Source: Limnanthes douglasii subsp. nivea
Taxonomy: Eukaryota > Streptophyta > Magnoliopsida > Brassicales > Limnanthaceae
DNA length: 64,000 nucleotides
NCBI GenBank assembly: GCA_036936605.1
Contig: JAUPFV010000005.1
Span: 54,890,742 to 54,954,741 of the forward strand
Direction: 5' to 3'
Numbering within the stretch: the first letter of the stretch is position 1; each line of letters begins with the position of its first letter. Below, one piece after another: positions 21,900-32,539 of this stretch. Below the pieces are notes generated by a model. That model saw nothing but the letters and a program-made list of their open reading frames with translations, was not told where the DNA came from and made no database searches. The position numbers were made by a program, and so were the translations under genes.

Positions 21900-23296
21900 C
21901 TACTCATATCGACCACGTTCGGACCACACATGTTTGACAAGATCATCTTGGAGTCGTCTATTTAATCTTTCGCTGCGGATTGACCGATGGCGAATCATTT
22001 AGTCCTCAAGTGAAATATTTTCACTCTTATTGTCCATATCCACATTACCACATTCATATATACGTGCTCGTGCTCGACGAGATATGGCGCGATCAGTTTC
22101 ATCGTCGTCAGAATCTTCGTCTGCATACTCCTCACGTTCGTCTTCCACAATCATGTTATGTAATATCACACATGTAATCATGATATTAGAAAGATGTTGA
22201 GTACTCCATCTGTGGCCATTGTTTTTTTTATTATGGCAAACTGAGCTTGTAGAATACCAAACGCTCTTTCAACGTCCTTACGGTATGATTCTTGCATTTT
22301 AGAGAATAATTTCTCTTGAAGGTTAATCGGTGATCGAATAGCTTGGATAGGTGTTCCCCATTTTGGATAAATACCATCCGTGAGATAGTATGTAATATTA
22401 TACTCATGATCATTTACAACATAAGCTACGGTAGGAGTATTCCCGTTAATTAAATCATCAAACAACGGTGAACGATTAAGAATGGTCACATCATTTTGAG
22501 CTCCCGGAATACCAAAAAATGCATGTCATATCCATGTATCATGAGAGGAAACTGCTTCTAACACAATAGTTGGTTTTTTGGACCTACCAGTGTATGCTCA
22601 TTGCCAAACTGTTGGACAATTTTTCCAAGTCCAATGCATACAATCAAGTGAACCGATCATACCTGGAAATCCCCGACGTTCAGCTTTAGCGAGTAGACGA
22701 CGTAAATCTTGTATTGTTGGTCCACGTAGGTAGTCACTTCTGTATAAAGTTATTACAGTTGCACAAAACTCGTTCAAAGTATTTATAACAGTTTGTTCAC
22801 CCATATGAAATGTTTCGTCTAAGCTACCCGCGGGCATTGCATAGGCCAACATACGTAAAACAACAGTTACTTTCTGATATGGGGTAAATTTGTTGCGTCT
22901 AGTGGCATCCAGACCTCCTTGAAAGTATGAATTTGCTTGTTGAATATCTTCCATAATACGTAAAATTAATCTACGATGCATACGATAGCGCCTTCTAAAA
23001 TCATCATCGGAGAATGTTGGATTTTCAATAAAATAATATGCCATTAGTTTTGCATGTCTGCCTTTACGGTTAGGGCGTTTGTACTTACGACCATGCATAG
23101 AGCCACGAGTTTTTGAAGTTTCACCGCTTGAATTTCCCGTACCAGTTTCTGTATACATTTCTGCAAGATATGTCATAGTCTGACTTCGAACTAAGTTACT
23201 AACGTTAACAAAATTTTGAATATCACTCTGAGACTCTTCCAAATCTGCTTCCCATTCCGGAAACATACGAGAAAAATCTGGTTTATTGAAACTCAT
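21900..23296 (-). pseudogene. PIF/Harbinger DDE transposase (HARBI1-like), broken
   Basis: From MSFNKPDFSRMFPEWEADLE (23296) the frame is open for 232 codons. It includes RRRYRMHRRLILRIMEDI and GFPGMIGSLDCMHWTWKNCP, where GSLDCMHW holds the first catalytic Asp. Two in-frame TGA stops follow, at about 22597 and 22533. Then come FFGIPGAQNDVTILNRSP (second Asp) and SYRKDVERAFGILQAQF (catalytic Glu). A frameshift in the A-run at about 22222-22231 moves the frame to HNMIVEDEREEYADEDSDDD. One more stop precedes the natural end at 21900 (RLQDDLVKHVW). At least one stop replaces a conserved Trp codon (G to A). Length, about 465 codons, is near the family norm. The DDE triad is visible, but the protein could not be made. 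Confidence 0.9.
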
Positions 23297-23412
23297 TTTT
23301 TTGAAAAAATATCAGAGAAGTCTTTTGAATTGAAAAAAAGGTTGAGAGAAGTGTTTCGAATTCGAAAAGTTGTGGCAAGTGTTTTGAATTGGAAGAAGTT
23401 AATGATTTCGTG

Positions 23413-23420
23413 TATTTATA
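23413..23420 (-). promoter_or_regulatory. TATA box for the Harbinger transposase
   Basis: TATAAATA on the minus strand lies 117 bp before the transposase ATG and immediately outside the tandem repeat array. It mirrors the plus-strand box at 24220. Confidence 0.6.
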
Positions 23421-23450
23421 GAAGCATTTGTGGGTGAGTGGAGTTTGTGG

Positions 23451-24197
23451 GTGTATATTTTATCTTGAAGATAATTTAGTAATCTATTTGTCAAATCAGA
23501 AATAAAGTTTAGATAGGTGGGTGAAAGTTAGTGGGTGTTTTTATTATGTTTAAAATAATTGAGTAAGCTTTTTGTCAAATTAGAATAAAGTTTTGATAGA
23601 TTGGTGGAAGTTAGTGGGTGTTTTATTAACTTGAAGATAATTGAGTAATCTTTTTGTCAAATCAGAATAAAGTTTTGATAGATTGGTGGAAGTTACTGGG
23701 TGTATATTTTATCTTAAAGATAATTGAGTAATCTTTTTGTCAAATCAGAAATAAAGTTTGGATAGATTGGTGGAAGATAGTGGGTGTTTTTATTATCTTT
23801 AAAATAATTGAGTAAGCTTTTTGTCAAATCAGAATAAAGTTTTGATAGATTGGTGGAAGTTAGTGGGTGTTTTATTATCTTGAAGATAATTGAGTAATCT
23901 TTTTGTCAAATCAGAATAAAGTTTTGATAGATTGGTGGAAGTTAGTTGGTGTATATTTTATCTTGAAGATAATTGAGTAATCTTTTTCTCAAATCAGAAA
24001 TAAAGTTTGGATAGATTGGTGGAAGTTAGTGGGTGTTTTTATTATCTGTAAAATAATTGAGTAAGCTTTTTGTCAAATCATAATAAAGTTTTGATAGATT
24101 GGTGGAAGTTAGTGGGTGATTTATTATCTTGAAGATAATTGAGTAATCTTTTTGTCAAATCAGAATAAAGTTTTGATAGATTGGTGGAAGTTAGTGG
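23451..24197. repeat. Higher-order tandem repeat: three 249-bp units, each of three ~83-bp subunits
   Basis: GTGTATATTTTATCTT recurs at 23451, 23700, 23949 and 24198, exactly 249 bp apart each time. Within each unit three ~83-bp subunits share AATTGAGTAA(T/G)CTTTTTGTC, AATCAGAA and TAGATTGGTGGAAGTTAGTG. They differ at fixed places: GTATATTTTATC, TTTTTATTATCTTTAAAA and TTTTATTATCTTGAAG. The array fills the space between the divergent Harbinger genes. Confidence 0.92.
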
Positions 24198-24219
24198 GTG
24201 TATATTTTATCTTGAATAG

Positions 24220-24227
24220 TATAAATA
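24220..24227 (+). promoter_or_regulatory. TATA box for the Myb-like Harbinger gene
   Basis: TATAAATA on the plus strand stands just right of the repeat array, in mirror image to the box at 23413-23420. Confidence 0.6.
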
Positions 24228-24350
24228 GACAAGGTTGGAACCAAACTAATTCATAACATTTCATAAACATTTATCCCAAATGAAAATAATAGTCTCTCTA
24301 AAAAGTCTTTTATCTTCTACCAACAAAATATAGAAAAAAAGGACTTCGAA

Positions 24351-25288
24351 CGAAGACATAGCTCTATGCAAAGCCTATAGAAAAATTTCTGAAGATCCAT
24401 ATGTAGGAGTGCAACAAACCGAAAGTCGTTTTTGGAAAAAAAAAATCAAAATTCAATGTATGGATATTCAGGAGATGTTGATAACAACATCAACCATGTA
24501 CAACGAACTGAAGAAGGTCTTAGCAATCGTTGGAAAAAACATATTTTTCCTTCGGTTAGCAAATGGAACCACGCGATCAAGCAAGTTGAAAGAGCACCGG
24601 TTAGTGGAACTAACATAGCGGATCAAGTAAGTATTTTTATTACACGTGATTTCAACATTTAACAATTGTTAATGTTCATGTATATATTAATATTAACTAA
24701 TTTATTTTTTATTTTTCATTTAGGAAATTCTGAAACTACACTTATATTCAAATCTTGCCAGTGGAAAACAATTTCAATTCCATCATTGTTGGGAAATTTT
24801 AAAGGATTCCGTGATGTTTCAATCAACAACATCAAATTCTCATACTTCTCAAACCAACCAGCCCCGTCCTATTGATATGGATTCCGAAGAACAGTTTACG
24901 GAATCACAACCTTCTTGTGATCTCGAAGTTGATACCGATCCACCCGCTACTAATATTAATAGGCCCATGGGTAGAAATTATGCTCGTCGGAACAAAAATA
25001 AACATAAGATAAGTGATAGCGATGCATCTGCGGAAAGGACGGGAGGCTTGGGTAAGATTCTAGCAATGCAAGCTGAAGCTAACGCACTCATGAAAGAGGC
25101 GAATGATCTTACACGGACTAAGATAGGATATATGAAAGATACTTATAACATCATGAAAGAGGCGAATGATTGTAGCATCATGAATGTTGATACCACCAAT
25201 ATGACTCCGGACTCGAAAATCTTTTGGACCAAAAAAAAGAAAATATATGTGAACACAAATGCGCGTTACATATCGACCTTCATTTAAC
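24351..25288 (+). pseudogene. Harbinger second protein (Myb/SANT-like with NAM-associated C-terminal domain), broken
   Basis: The reading begins EDIALCKAYRKISEDPYVGV and QQTESRFWKKK at about 24355-24440, the start of the Myb/trihelix-like domain of Harbinger second proteins. A frameshift in the A-run near 24440 leads to RTEEGLSNRWKKHIFPSVSK. After a probable intron (GTAAGT at about 24626 to TTTAG at about 24723) comes ILKLHLYSNLASGKQFQFHH, then CWEILKDSVMF. The last part (24811-25288) has the basic GRNYARRNKNKHKISDSD and a heptad-like EANALMKEANDL stretch. These proteins act with the transposase in DNA binding and nuclear import. The divergent position is normal for the family. Confidence 0.8.
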
Positions 25289-25325
25289 GACAGAACGGAT
25301 TATGGAAATGATGGACCACGTGGAA

Positions 25326-25418
25326 GTTCTGGGTTTAATAATTTCTCTATGTAATTTATCGTAATTGTTTCTTTATTTTATTTGTGTTCTGGGTTTAATA
25401 ATTTCTCTATGTAATTTA
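25326..25418. repeat. Direct repeat of about 32 bp, 59 bp apart
   Basis: TTCTGGGTTTAATAATTTCT continued by CTATGTAATTTAT occurs at 25327 and 25386. It lies just after the Myb-like gene, in its probable 3' region. The remainder to 25650 is AT-rich and shows no gene. Confidence 0.75.
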
Positions 25419-25875
25419 TTTTCGAAAAAATTAATACCTCTATGTATTTGATTTCCGCAATTTATGAATTAAGTTTTTATTATAAATGGTTACCATTAAT
25501 ATTATCTATAAATAAATTAAACTTATTATAAATTAAATTAAATTTATAAATTAATTTTAAGTTTTTATTAAAAATAAAATTTTATATTATAATTAAAGTA
25601 TGTTTATTATAATTATACTTATATTATAAATTAGATATCTTTATAACGTTAGAAAATTACTCTACCCTTTTCTTCTTTTCTATCATCTGTCCTTTCTATT
25701 TCCTCCTGCGACTAAGGCAATTTTCTCTCTCTTCTTTTCTTACCTGGTATCTCTCTTCTCTGATTTCGATCTCGCGCTCGCCAGAGTCCGAGATCGAGCC
25801 CGAACAGTAAATCGGGCTCCAGTTTTGGAGACCGACACCGATGGTTAGAAGCCGTTTTCGACCTTCGGTCTCGAC

Positions 25876-25899
25876 CGAGACCGAGGGTTAGAGATGGCC
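25876..25899 (-). repeat. Right terminal inverted repeat of the Harbinger element
   Basis: The segment ends TTAGAGATGGCC followed by the TAA duplication. Next to it lies a palindrome GGTCTCGACCGAGACC (25867-25882), which gives the subterminal region extra inverted structure. Confidence 0.9.
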
Positions 25900-26854
25900 T
25901 AAGCTTCAAACCTTGGTATATCTCTCTTGGTCAAGAACCGACTACCGTTTGACTAAGAATAAACGCCTCTTCTTCGGCTTTTAGTCTAACGGCTCGTGAA
26001 TGACCATCAAAGTGTAAAAATGATGGGTAGTTGTGTTTCTCGTTTACCACCATCAATTTTCAATAACTGGGTAGTTCTAAGCCCAAGTTTCTTTTTAACA
26101 AGAATGGACAACCGTATTTTTTTATGAACATTCTCGGCGCTTCTAACATACCCCATTTTGGGTTTAGGTTTGTAAACACCTTGCGTCTCGCACCTGAAAT
26201 AGATCCTTGGAGTTTTAATATTTTTACTACCGTCATCGTCTTTATTCAAAAATCAAAATGAATCATAACTTGGTGCTTTCGAAATTAACCCATAAGACCA
26301 AATCAGATTTCTTATATCAGGTTTATGTATTAAATATTTTCGTGTAATCGACCATCGAATGATAGTTAATTTGGTTCTTATAAAACACATGAAAATATAT
26401 CAAAGACTAGTTAATTCTAATTAATTATATCAAATTTTGCTTAAATCGCGCATAATAGTACACGTAATTAACCAAAATCGGATGTGCTGGACAACCAATT
26501 TGTGCAAAATTATGGACTTATACTACCAAATTAAGTTACCAAATTGCGAACAAATAATGTCATGCTTTTGACCAAATCGCGCAGGTACCATTCGTGATTT
26601 GGTAAAAAATCGAACATTCTTTGTTCGCGATTTTTCCAAGAACATATGCCCTAAATTCATTCACTATCGCGCGCTCTGGGTTTGCGGTTCATCCCGCATA
26701 GCGCGTAATACGTGTGTTTTTCATACTGAACTTAAAAAATTATAGAATCTACATGTACTCGTGTTTTAAGATGTTCCGTCAAAAGGTCCCTATTTTCTGA
26801 TGCAAAATCATCCACATTGCAATAAAAGTCTTCATTCATTTCACTCAAATCCAT

Positions 26855-28007
26855 AATGTAAGATGTATTTAGGATTGTTTTAATTTTAAGTTGGTGTTTA
26901 GAAATAGTTTGTTGGAGAAGAAGGGTTGAAATTGTGTTTTATGGCTAAAATATTGGTTTTTATATATGAGAGACAAAATAGTATTTTCACACAGATGAAA
27001 AAAAAACCTTAGTTTGAAAGTCTCATTATAATAAAATTGTACAATAAAATATAGTCTATTTATTCAGTTCCAATATAGATATTCGCTTCATTTCTAATCG
27101 TCCAAAAGTTTACCTATTTTTAAACATCAAATTAAAATATATTAAAGATACCTTTAACTTTCAGATTCTTAAAATTGTTTTTTTCTTTAGTTTTTTTTTC
27201 TCGACGATTTTACAAATTCTCATTTTTTTACAATTTCATCTTTCTAGAATAGTTTTATTAAACTGCTATTATATCCTACTCCAGTGATATATTGTTTTTG
27301 TCCGTCTAGTTTAAACATAAAATAGTGTGTATATATATATATATAAAATGTTTAATATTTGAATATAAAATTTAATATTAATTTTTTATGTTACATGTTA
27401 TGATTTTAAGTTTGATGTTTGCATTTAAAGGTTTGCGTTAAATCAAATCTAATAATTCTTTAATATAAACACATTAAAATGACAAATATTTATAAATGAA
27501 ATTAAATTTACTTTAATGAATTCGTGTAAATCAGTCACTCAAAAGATGCTGCTCGAATATGGTTGCTTTTGAATCTTTAAATATTTTTTGCAACAAGAAG
27601 TAATAGTTCCCAAATATGTCATTTCTTATTGACGCAATGCGATATATATATGCGTATAATGCATCTTTTACAATAAAAAACTATAAGAAAAGAAGGATCA
27701 CTTGCCATCTATGTCCATTCAAGAATTATAGGCAACTACCCAAAAAATACAAATTCCGAAACCATATTTTCTACCAAAAATACCATTCTATACAAAAATC
27801 ATCAAACACGTATACATTCTTTCTCTTTTATTTTTTATTTAAAATTTTAATAATTTTTTTGTTTAAACTGTAACTCGGAAAAAAAATCCAAAAGTATTAT
27901 TGGTTTGGTTTTTCTAAGACAAACAAAATTGGATCCATAAATGATATTTTTTTGAAGTTTTTTCCTGTATGTAAAAATAATGATAAATTTTAGATATACG
28001 ATTGCAA
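26855..28007. other. AT-rich stretch without a recognised gene
   Basis: Plain AT-rich DNA with a short TA run near 27329-27345. No coding or repeat family was recognised. Confidence 0.4.
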
Positions 28008-28935
28008 ATGATACTAGATGAGGAGACGAGAGACGCTGCTAGTTGCAAGACGAAAGATGATGCTAAATGTTAGACGAGAGACGATGCTAGATGTGAGACG
28101 AAAGACGAAAGACGAAATAAAATGCTAGATGTTATACGATAGATGGTGTTATATTCTAGGAGATATAAGATGTTAGATGTTAGACTAGAGACGATACTAG
28201 ATATGAGAAGAGAGACGAGAGATGATACTAGATGCAAGACAAGAGACAATACTAGACACTAGACGAGATATGATGATAAATTCTAGATGAGAGATGATGT
28301 TAGACGATGTTAGATATTATAAGAGAGATAATTATATGCGCACGACGAGAGACGAGAGACGATGCTAGATGCTAGATGCGAGCCGAGAGATGAAATAATA
28401 TGTTAGATGTGAGACGAGATATGTTATTAGATGTTAGATGAGAGACGATGTTAGAGGCTAGACAAGTTACGATGCGAGATATTAGATAATAGATGATGTT
28501 AGATGCGAGGTGAGAGACGATACTAGATGTTAGATTAAAGATGATGCTAGATCCTGGATGAGAGACGATGCTAACTAGAGATAATGTTAGATTCTAGATG
28601 AGAGACAATGATTAATGTTAGAGAAGATATGATGTTAGATTCGAGACGAGAGACAAAGATGATGCTAGATTCGAGATGATGGTAGATGGTAGATGATAGA
28701 CTATGTTAGATTTAGACAATAGACAATATTAGATACTAGATGAAAGACGGTGTTAGATACTAAACAAGAGAAAATACTACATGTGAGATGAAAGAACATA
28801 AAAGATCTTAGATGCAAGACGAGATACGAGATACGACTTTAAATGCTAGATAAGATGCAATATTAGATGTTACACGAGAGATGATGTGAAATACTAAAAT
28901 AAAGACGATGTCAGATGTTAGACGATAGACATTAG
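28008..28935. repeat. Degenerate minisatellite, unit about 24 bp (GAGAGACGATGCTAGATGTTAGAC)
   Basis: For over 900 bp the sequence is an imperfect repetition of AGACGAGAGACGATGCTAGATG, with insertions and losses of GAGAC and GATG blocks. There are no ORFs. The purine bias (A and G with very few C) holds on one strand over the whole length. Confidence 0.9.
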
Positions 28936-29776
28936 TTTATAACGCCGCTCTTATATTTTGCATTCTCTCAGAAAATAACTTGAATCCATATACCAAATGA
29001 AAATCTAATGTTGTTAATCTTGTACCACAATTCTCATTTGGAAATGGTAGGTTAAAATATTTTCTTTAATTTTTTAAAATAATAAATGGTTTGTGTGATG
29101 ATTAATATTATCCCACACCATATAATATTGATAATTTGTGCACCATAATATTATTATGCAGATTGAATATAATAAAGTACTTTCTCTATGGATGATTTCA
29201 TGGGGTGGAATATTTTTGACATTAAATCATTAAAGGAAGTTGTTAAAGCATATGAAACATTGACGTTGAATGAAAAACTGCAATTAGAAAATATTTTGGC
29301 TTGTAAATAGAAGAACACTTTTATCACCAAATATTATTTTAACTCTTAATGATAGTACACTTAAACAAGCAATTCCTCTTAAGTTGCAAAATACCAAGAG
29401 ATGAGTGCTTGATATTAATTTTGAATGTATCACTCTTATATAAAAAAAAATCTTTATTTCTCATTCATAATTAGTTTGTACATCTACATAATTATTCCCT
29501 AATTTTTTAAATTTTCAAATAGATGGAATCCACAATCCATTTGATACATATGTAAAAGAAGCTTTACTTTTTAATGATATTTTTAATTTAAAAATAAGAT
29601 TTTATTGTGTTTCCTGTTAAGGCAATACAAATATAAAAAATATATGCATACTTTTACCATTTCGGCCAAAAATATAATCAAGTCAATCAATCTGATATTA
29701 GTCTCCATTTGTATTAAGATTAGAGTACGGAAAACAAAAGAATTAGTATACTTTTAATACGAGAAATCATGATTGT
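28936..29776. other. AT-rich spacer without a recognised gene
   Basis: No gene or repeat family was recognised. A short open phrase near 29188-29290 (MDDFMGWNIF-like) is too brief to support a call. Confidence 0.4.
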
Positions 29777-29784
29777 ATTAATAC

Positions 29785-30413
29785 TATGTATGGGCATTCG
29801 GTTCTTCGGTTCGGTTCGATTCGGTTCGGTTCTTTTGGTTTTCGGTTCTTTTGGTTCTTTAGAACTAGTATCCATTTAGGAACCGATTAAAATTCGGTTC
29901 GGTTCTCGGTTCTTTCGGTTCTTTAAAACTAGTACCCATTTAGGAACTGATTAAAATTCGGTTCGGTTCGGTTCTTCTCGGTTCGGTTCGGTTACATTTG
30001 GGTTTCGGTTCCAAATGGTTACTCTCTAACCAAATGGTTACTTTGTAACCAAAAGAACCGTTTGAAAACGAACCCGAAAGGAACGAAATGGTTATTTTCT
30101 AACCAAATGGTTACTTTCTAACCAAAAAAACTGTTTGGAACTGAACCCGAAAAGAACCACATGGTTACTTTCTAACCAAATGGTTACTTTGTAACCAAAA
30201 GAATCGTTTGGAACCGAACAGTGAACCATGGATATTGAAGGGTACTATTGCTTATTCAGTTCTTTATGGGTACTATTCGGTTTTCGGTTCCAAACCGAAC
30301 CGAGAACCGTGGGTATTTAAGATAAGGAACAGTACGAGTATTTATAAGGAACCGGAACCGAACCGAATCCGTTATTTCGGTTCTTCGGTTCCATACTGAT
30401 ATGCCCATGGCTA
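29785..30413. mobile_element. Complete non-autonomous hAT element, 629 bp, with 8-bp target duplication
   Basis: The left end TATGTATGGGCATTCGGTTC and the right end ATGCCCATGGCTA form an imperfect terminal inverted repeat (TAnnnATGGGCAT). ATTAATAC occurs directly outside each end (29777-29784 and 30414-30421), the 8-bp duplication expected of hAT elements. The interior is filled with CGGTT/AACCG repeats and GGTTACTTTCTAACCAAA blocks in opposite orientations. There is no transposase. The TGGGCATTCGGTTCGG start is common among plant hAT-derived elements. Confidence 0.9.
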
Positions 30414-30529
30414 ATTAATACAATATAATATTCGAATTTCAAATCAACATTCTTGGTTATACACACTATCCTTTTATAATCTAAAATATAGAATTATAAG
30501 CTAATAAATAGCTCAAATGAACAATATAT

Positions 30530-31260
30530 GCATTGTATCAAGTCATTCATAATGAATTTAAGATATCTGTTCAACACCTCCCCATCTTCATCAAAAACCT
30601 TATTATTTCCACCATAATTTCCACAATGAACAAGCATAGCCTCCCCACAATTCTGACAGGCAAACCTTTGCTCCCTAGTCAGAAATATTTAAAGAATCTT
30701 ATCCAATTCTCCGATCTCAAATCATCCATTGATCACATCACCACCACATACATGCTTCATTCTTATAAAAATTTGATGCAAACTCACATTATTTTATCGC
30801 ATAAACCTTTGTAGTAACTTCATATACCCTGCAGCCATTGATACATCTCTCTCATCAACCAAAACCATAAACCCTCATAATATCGTTTAAACTGTGTATC
30901 AATTCTCGTATATTCTCAGGGTCCCTCATAAACGAGTTAAATATACCACAATCCTATCTTCTGTATTGGGTAAACATATCCCTGAGTCCATTCTACGCGA
31001 GGACTTTGAATGTTTAAGGTTATTAATTGAGATTGTGACTCATTGGGGTCGGTTTTTGGAGGATCAAATAACTTTGACATGTTCTTAACTCTACATTTCA
31101 TCGAATTTTTAAGCTATTGGATATCGATAAATTTGAGGGTTGAAGTTTTATCATTGATAACTGTTGGTTTTTTGAGGTGGAATCAGGTGGAATCTTGTGT
31201 ACGGTAAATGATCGATTGCTTGAATCTTGAGGATATTTTTTCCATGGTTTTGTATATAGA
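30530..31260 (-). pseudogene. Possible decayed coding sequence on the minus strand, family uncertain
   Basis: Read right to left, several frames are coding-like. One has CRVKNMSKLFDPPKTDPNES. Another, at about 30760-30550, reads MKHVCGGDVING, a stop, FEIGELDKIL, a stop, then IFLTREQRFACQNCGEAMLV and NNKVFDEDGEVLNRYLKF. The GELDKIL-IF and KVFDE phrases recall pentatricopeptide repeats, but no complete 35-residue repeat is visible. Chance cannot be excluded. Confidence 0.25.
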
Positions 31261-32530
31261 CAGTTGAAAATTGACGAGAGAGATAATGAGAAAGGGTGTT
31301 GCCAAAACTTAAATCAAATTAAAAGACTAAGATTATTTAGGGTATTATAAAAAAATAGTAAATTCTAAGTATGAAACTTAACTAGGTCTTTGGTTGGAAT
31401 AAATGATAATTTGGATAATAACTGTACAATTTTTTTTTGGATAATTATTTGTATTTTACATTTAAAAGAACTATGCAAAAGTTACATTTATTTAATAACA
31501 AACTTCAGATGCAAACATTAAATATTTACGTGGATAAAATAGTTGTTACCAACGAAACCAAACCTAATTTATTTCATTTCAAACATTGGAGGCGGTGCAT
31601 TTTGTAATGATAGAAAAATGAAGCTTTAAATGTTTGATAAAAAATGGATGATAAAATTAAACTTTGATGTGATCACCACTCTGATGGATGATATTATCAT
31701 CCATTTTTTTATACATACACTATTTTAAAAATAGTTGAGACTTAGAGCGAATTTTCTAACTCATTCGAACCATTAAAGAACATTGCATAAACCAATATAT
31801 TATTAATAATCTCTTGGTAAAGAAAAAATTTAATCATCTTTCACCGATCTAGATGATTATACAAGCCATATGAAACTGCCTCAACCCGAATTAACCATCG
31901 AAACGTACATCGTTAGCCCTAGTTATAAAAGGTCGATAGTGCATCATAGTGCTTTTATGTACCCTTTTCAATCAACATATAATAGTTTAAAACTAATATC
32001 ATAGCTTATTTCTTCAAATATTAACGGTTTACTACGACTAATCATTCCACTAGCTTTTGACAAATTTGAACACAAACTGACAAAGTTATATTGTATTTCA
32101 AGTATTTTACTAGTTTTATAGAATTTCCATCTATCGAAGGCTCATATTGATATACAGCTCTACTATCTTATGTTGGAATTTTATAATAGCTTGGTGGAGT
32201 TCCACTCCATCACAATACTTTGACTAGTAGAGTGTTAAAAATTGACCAAGTGAAGGCGAACTTATATTTTCGGATTCTTATGCGTGTTTGATATGCAATA
32301 TAACTCATTTAATAGACAACATGACTGATAATTTGTGTTTTACAGGTTTGCGACCATAGTGTTTATGTTTATTTAAAATATTTGCAAGAAAATATATTTT
32401 AGATAACTATTTCAAAAAAATTCTTGTAAATATGTTCACTTGAACAAGCTTATCCAATTATTTTAAGAGCTTTGTCTATACTAGATTTTTACATATAATT
32501 ATATATAATATTTTCTAATGATTGTTAAAA
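31261..32530. other. AT-rich spacer without a recognised gene
   Basis: No coding, RNA or repeat signal was recognised. Confidence 0.4.
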
Positions 32531-32539
32531 TAATCTAAA

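Larger units (their letters stand above)
19314..25899. mobile_element. PIF/Harbinger DNA transposon, 6,586 bp, TAA target duplication
   Basis: The ends are inverted repeats: GGCCATCTCTAATCGCAGGT on the left, and on the right the complement of GGCCATCTCTAACCCTCGGT. Twelve terminal bases match exactly and GGTCTC is shared further in. TAA at 19311-19313 and 25900-25902 is the 3-bp duplication typical of PIF/Harbinger. Inside are a DDE transposase (minus) and a Myb-like second protein (plus) in divergent order, as is usual for the family. There are also two additional related ORFs, a higher-order tandem repeat and subterminal duplications. Both genes are broken, so it is no longer autonomous. Confidence 0.92.
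18619..26854 (-). pseudogene. MULE transposase pseudogene (MULE I), split by the Harbinger insertion
   Basis: Read right to left. A possible start near 26854 gives MDLSEMNEDFYCNVDDFASE. After an interval the N-terminal FAR1/MULE-like domain runs from 26249 to 25903 (IYFRCETQGVYKPKPK, then FDGHSRAVRLKAEEEAF and QGLKL). The reading resumes at 19313 with RDSKNVSSMRMIYNMHQKH. Further on come LIMDITYKTTRYKIHLLEIV (19040-19100, holding the first catalytic Asp) and LPNIITTDRKLALMNAIED (about 18860-18915, second Asp). It ends at 18619 near YSFCPMIVDY, before the C-terminal third of the usual protein. Several stops are present (e.g. near 19165-19205). Joining the two parts over one TAA copy keeps the frame. 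Confidence 0.8.

Noticed and set aside
23451..24197. CRISPR-like regular repeats
   Set aside because: The repeats are directly adjacent, without unique spacers, and lie in a plant transposon. They form a higher-order tandem repeat.
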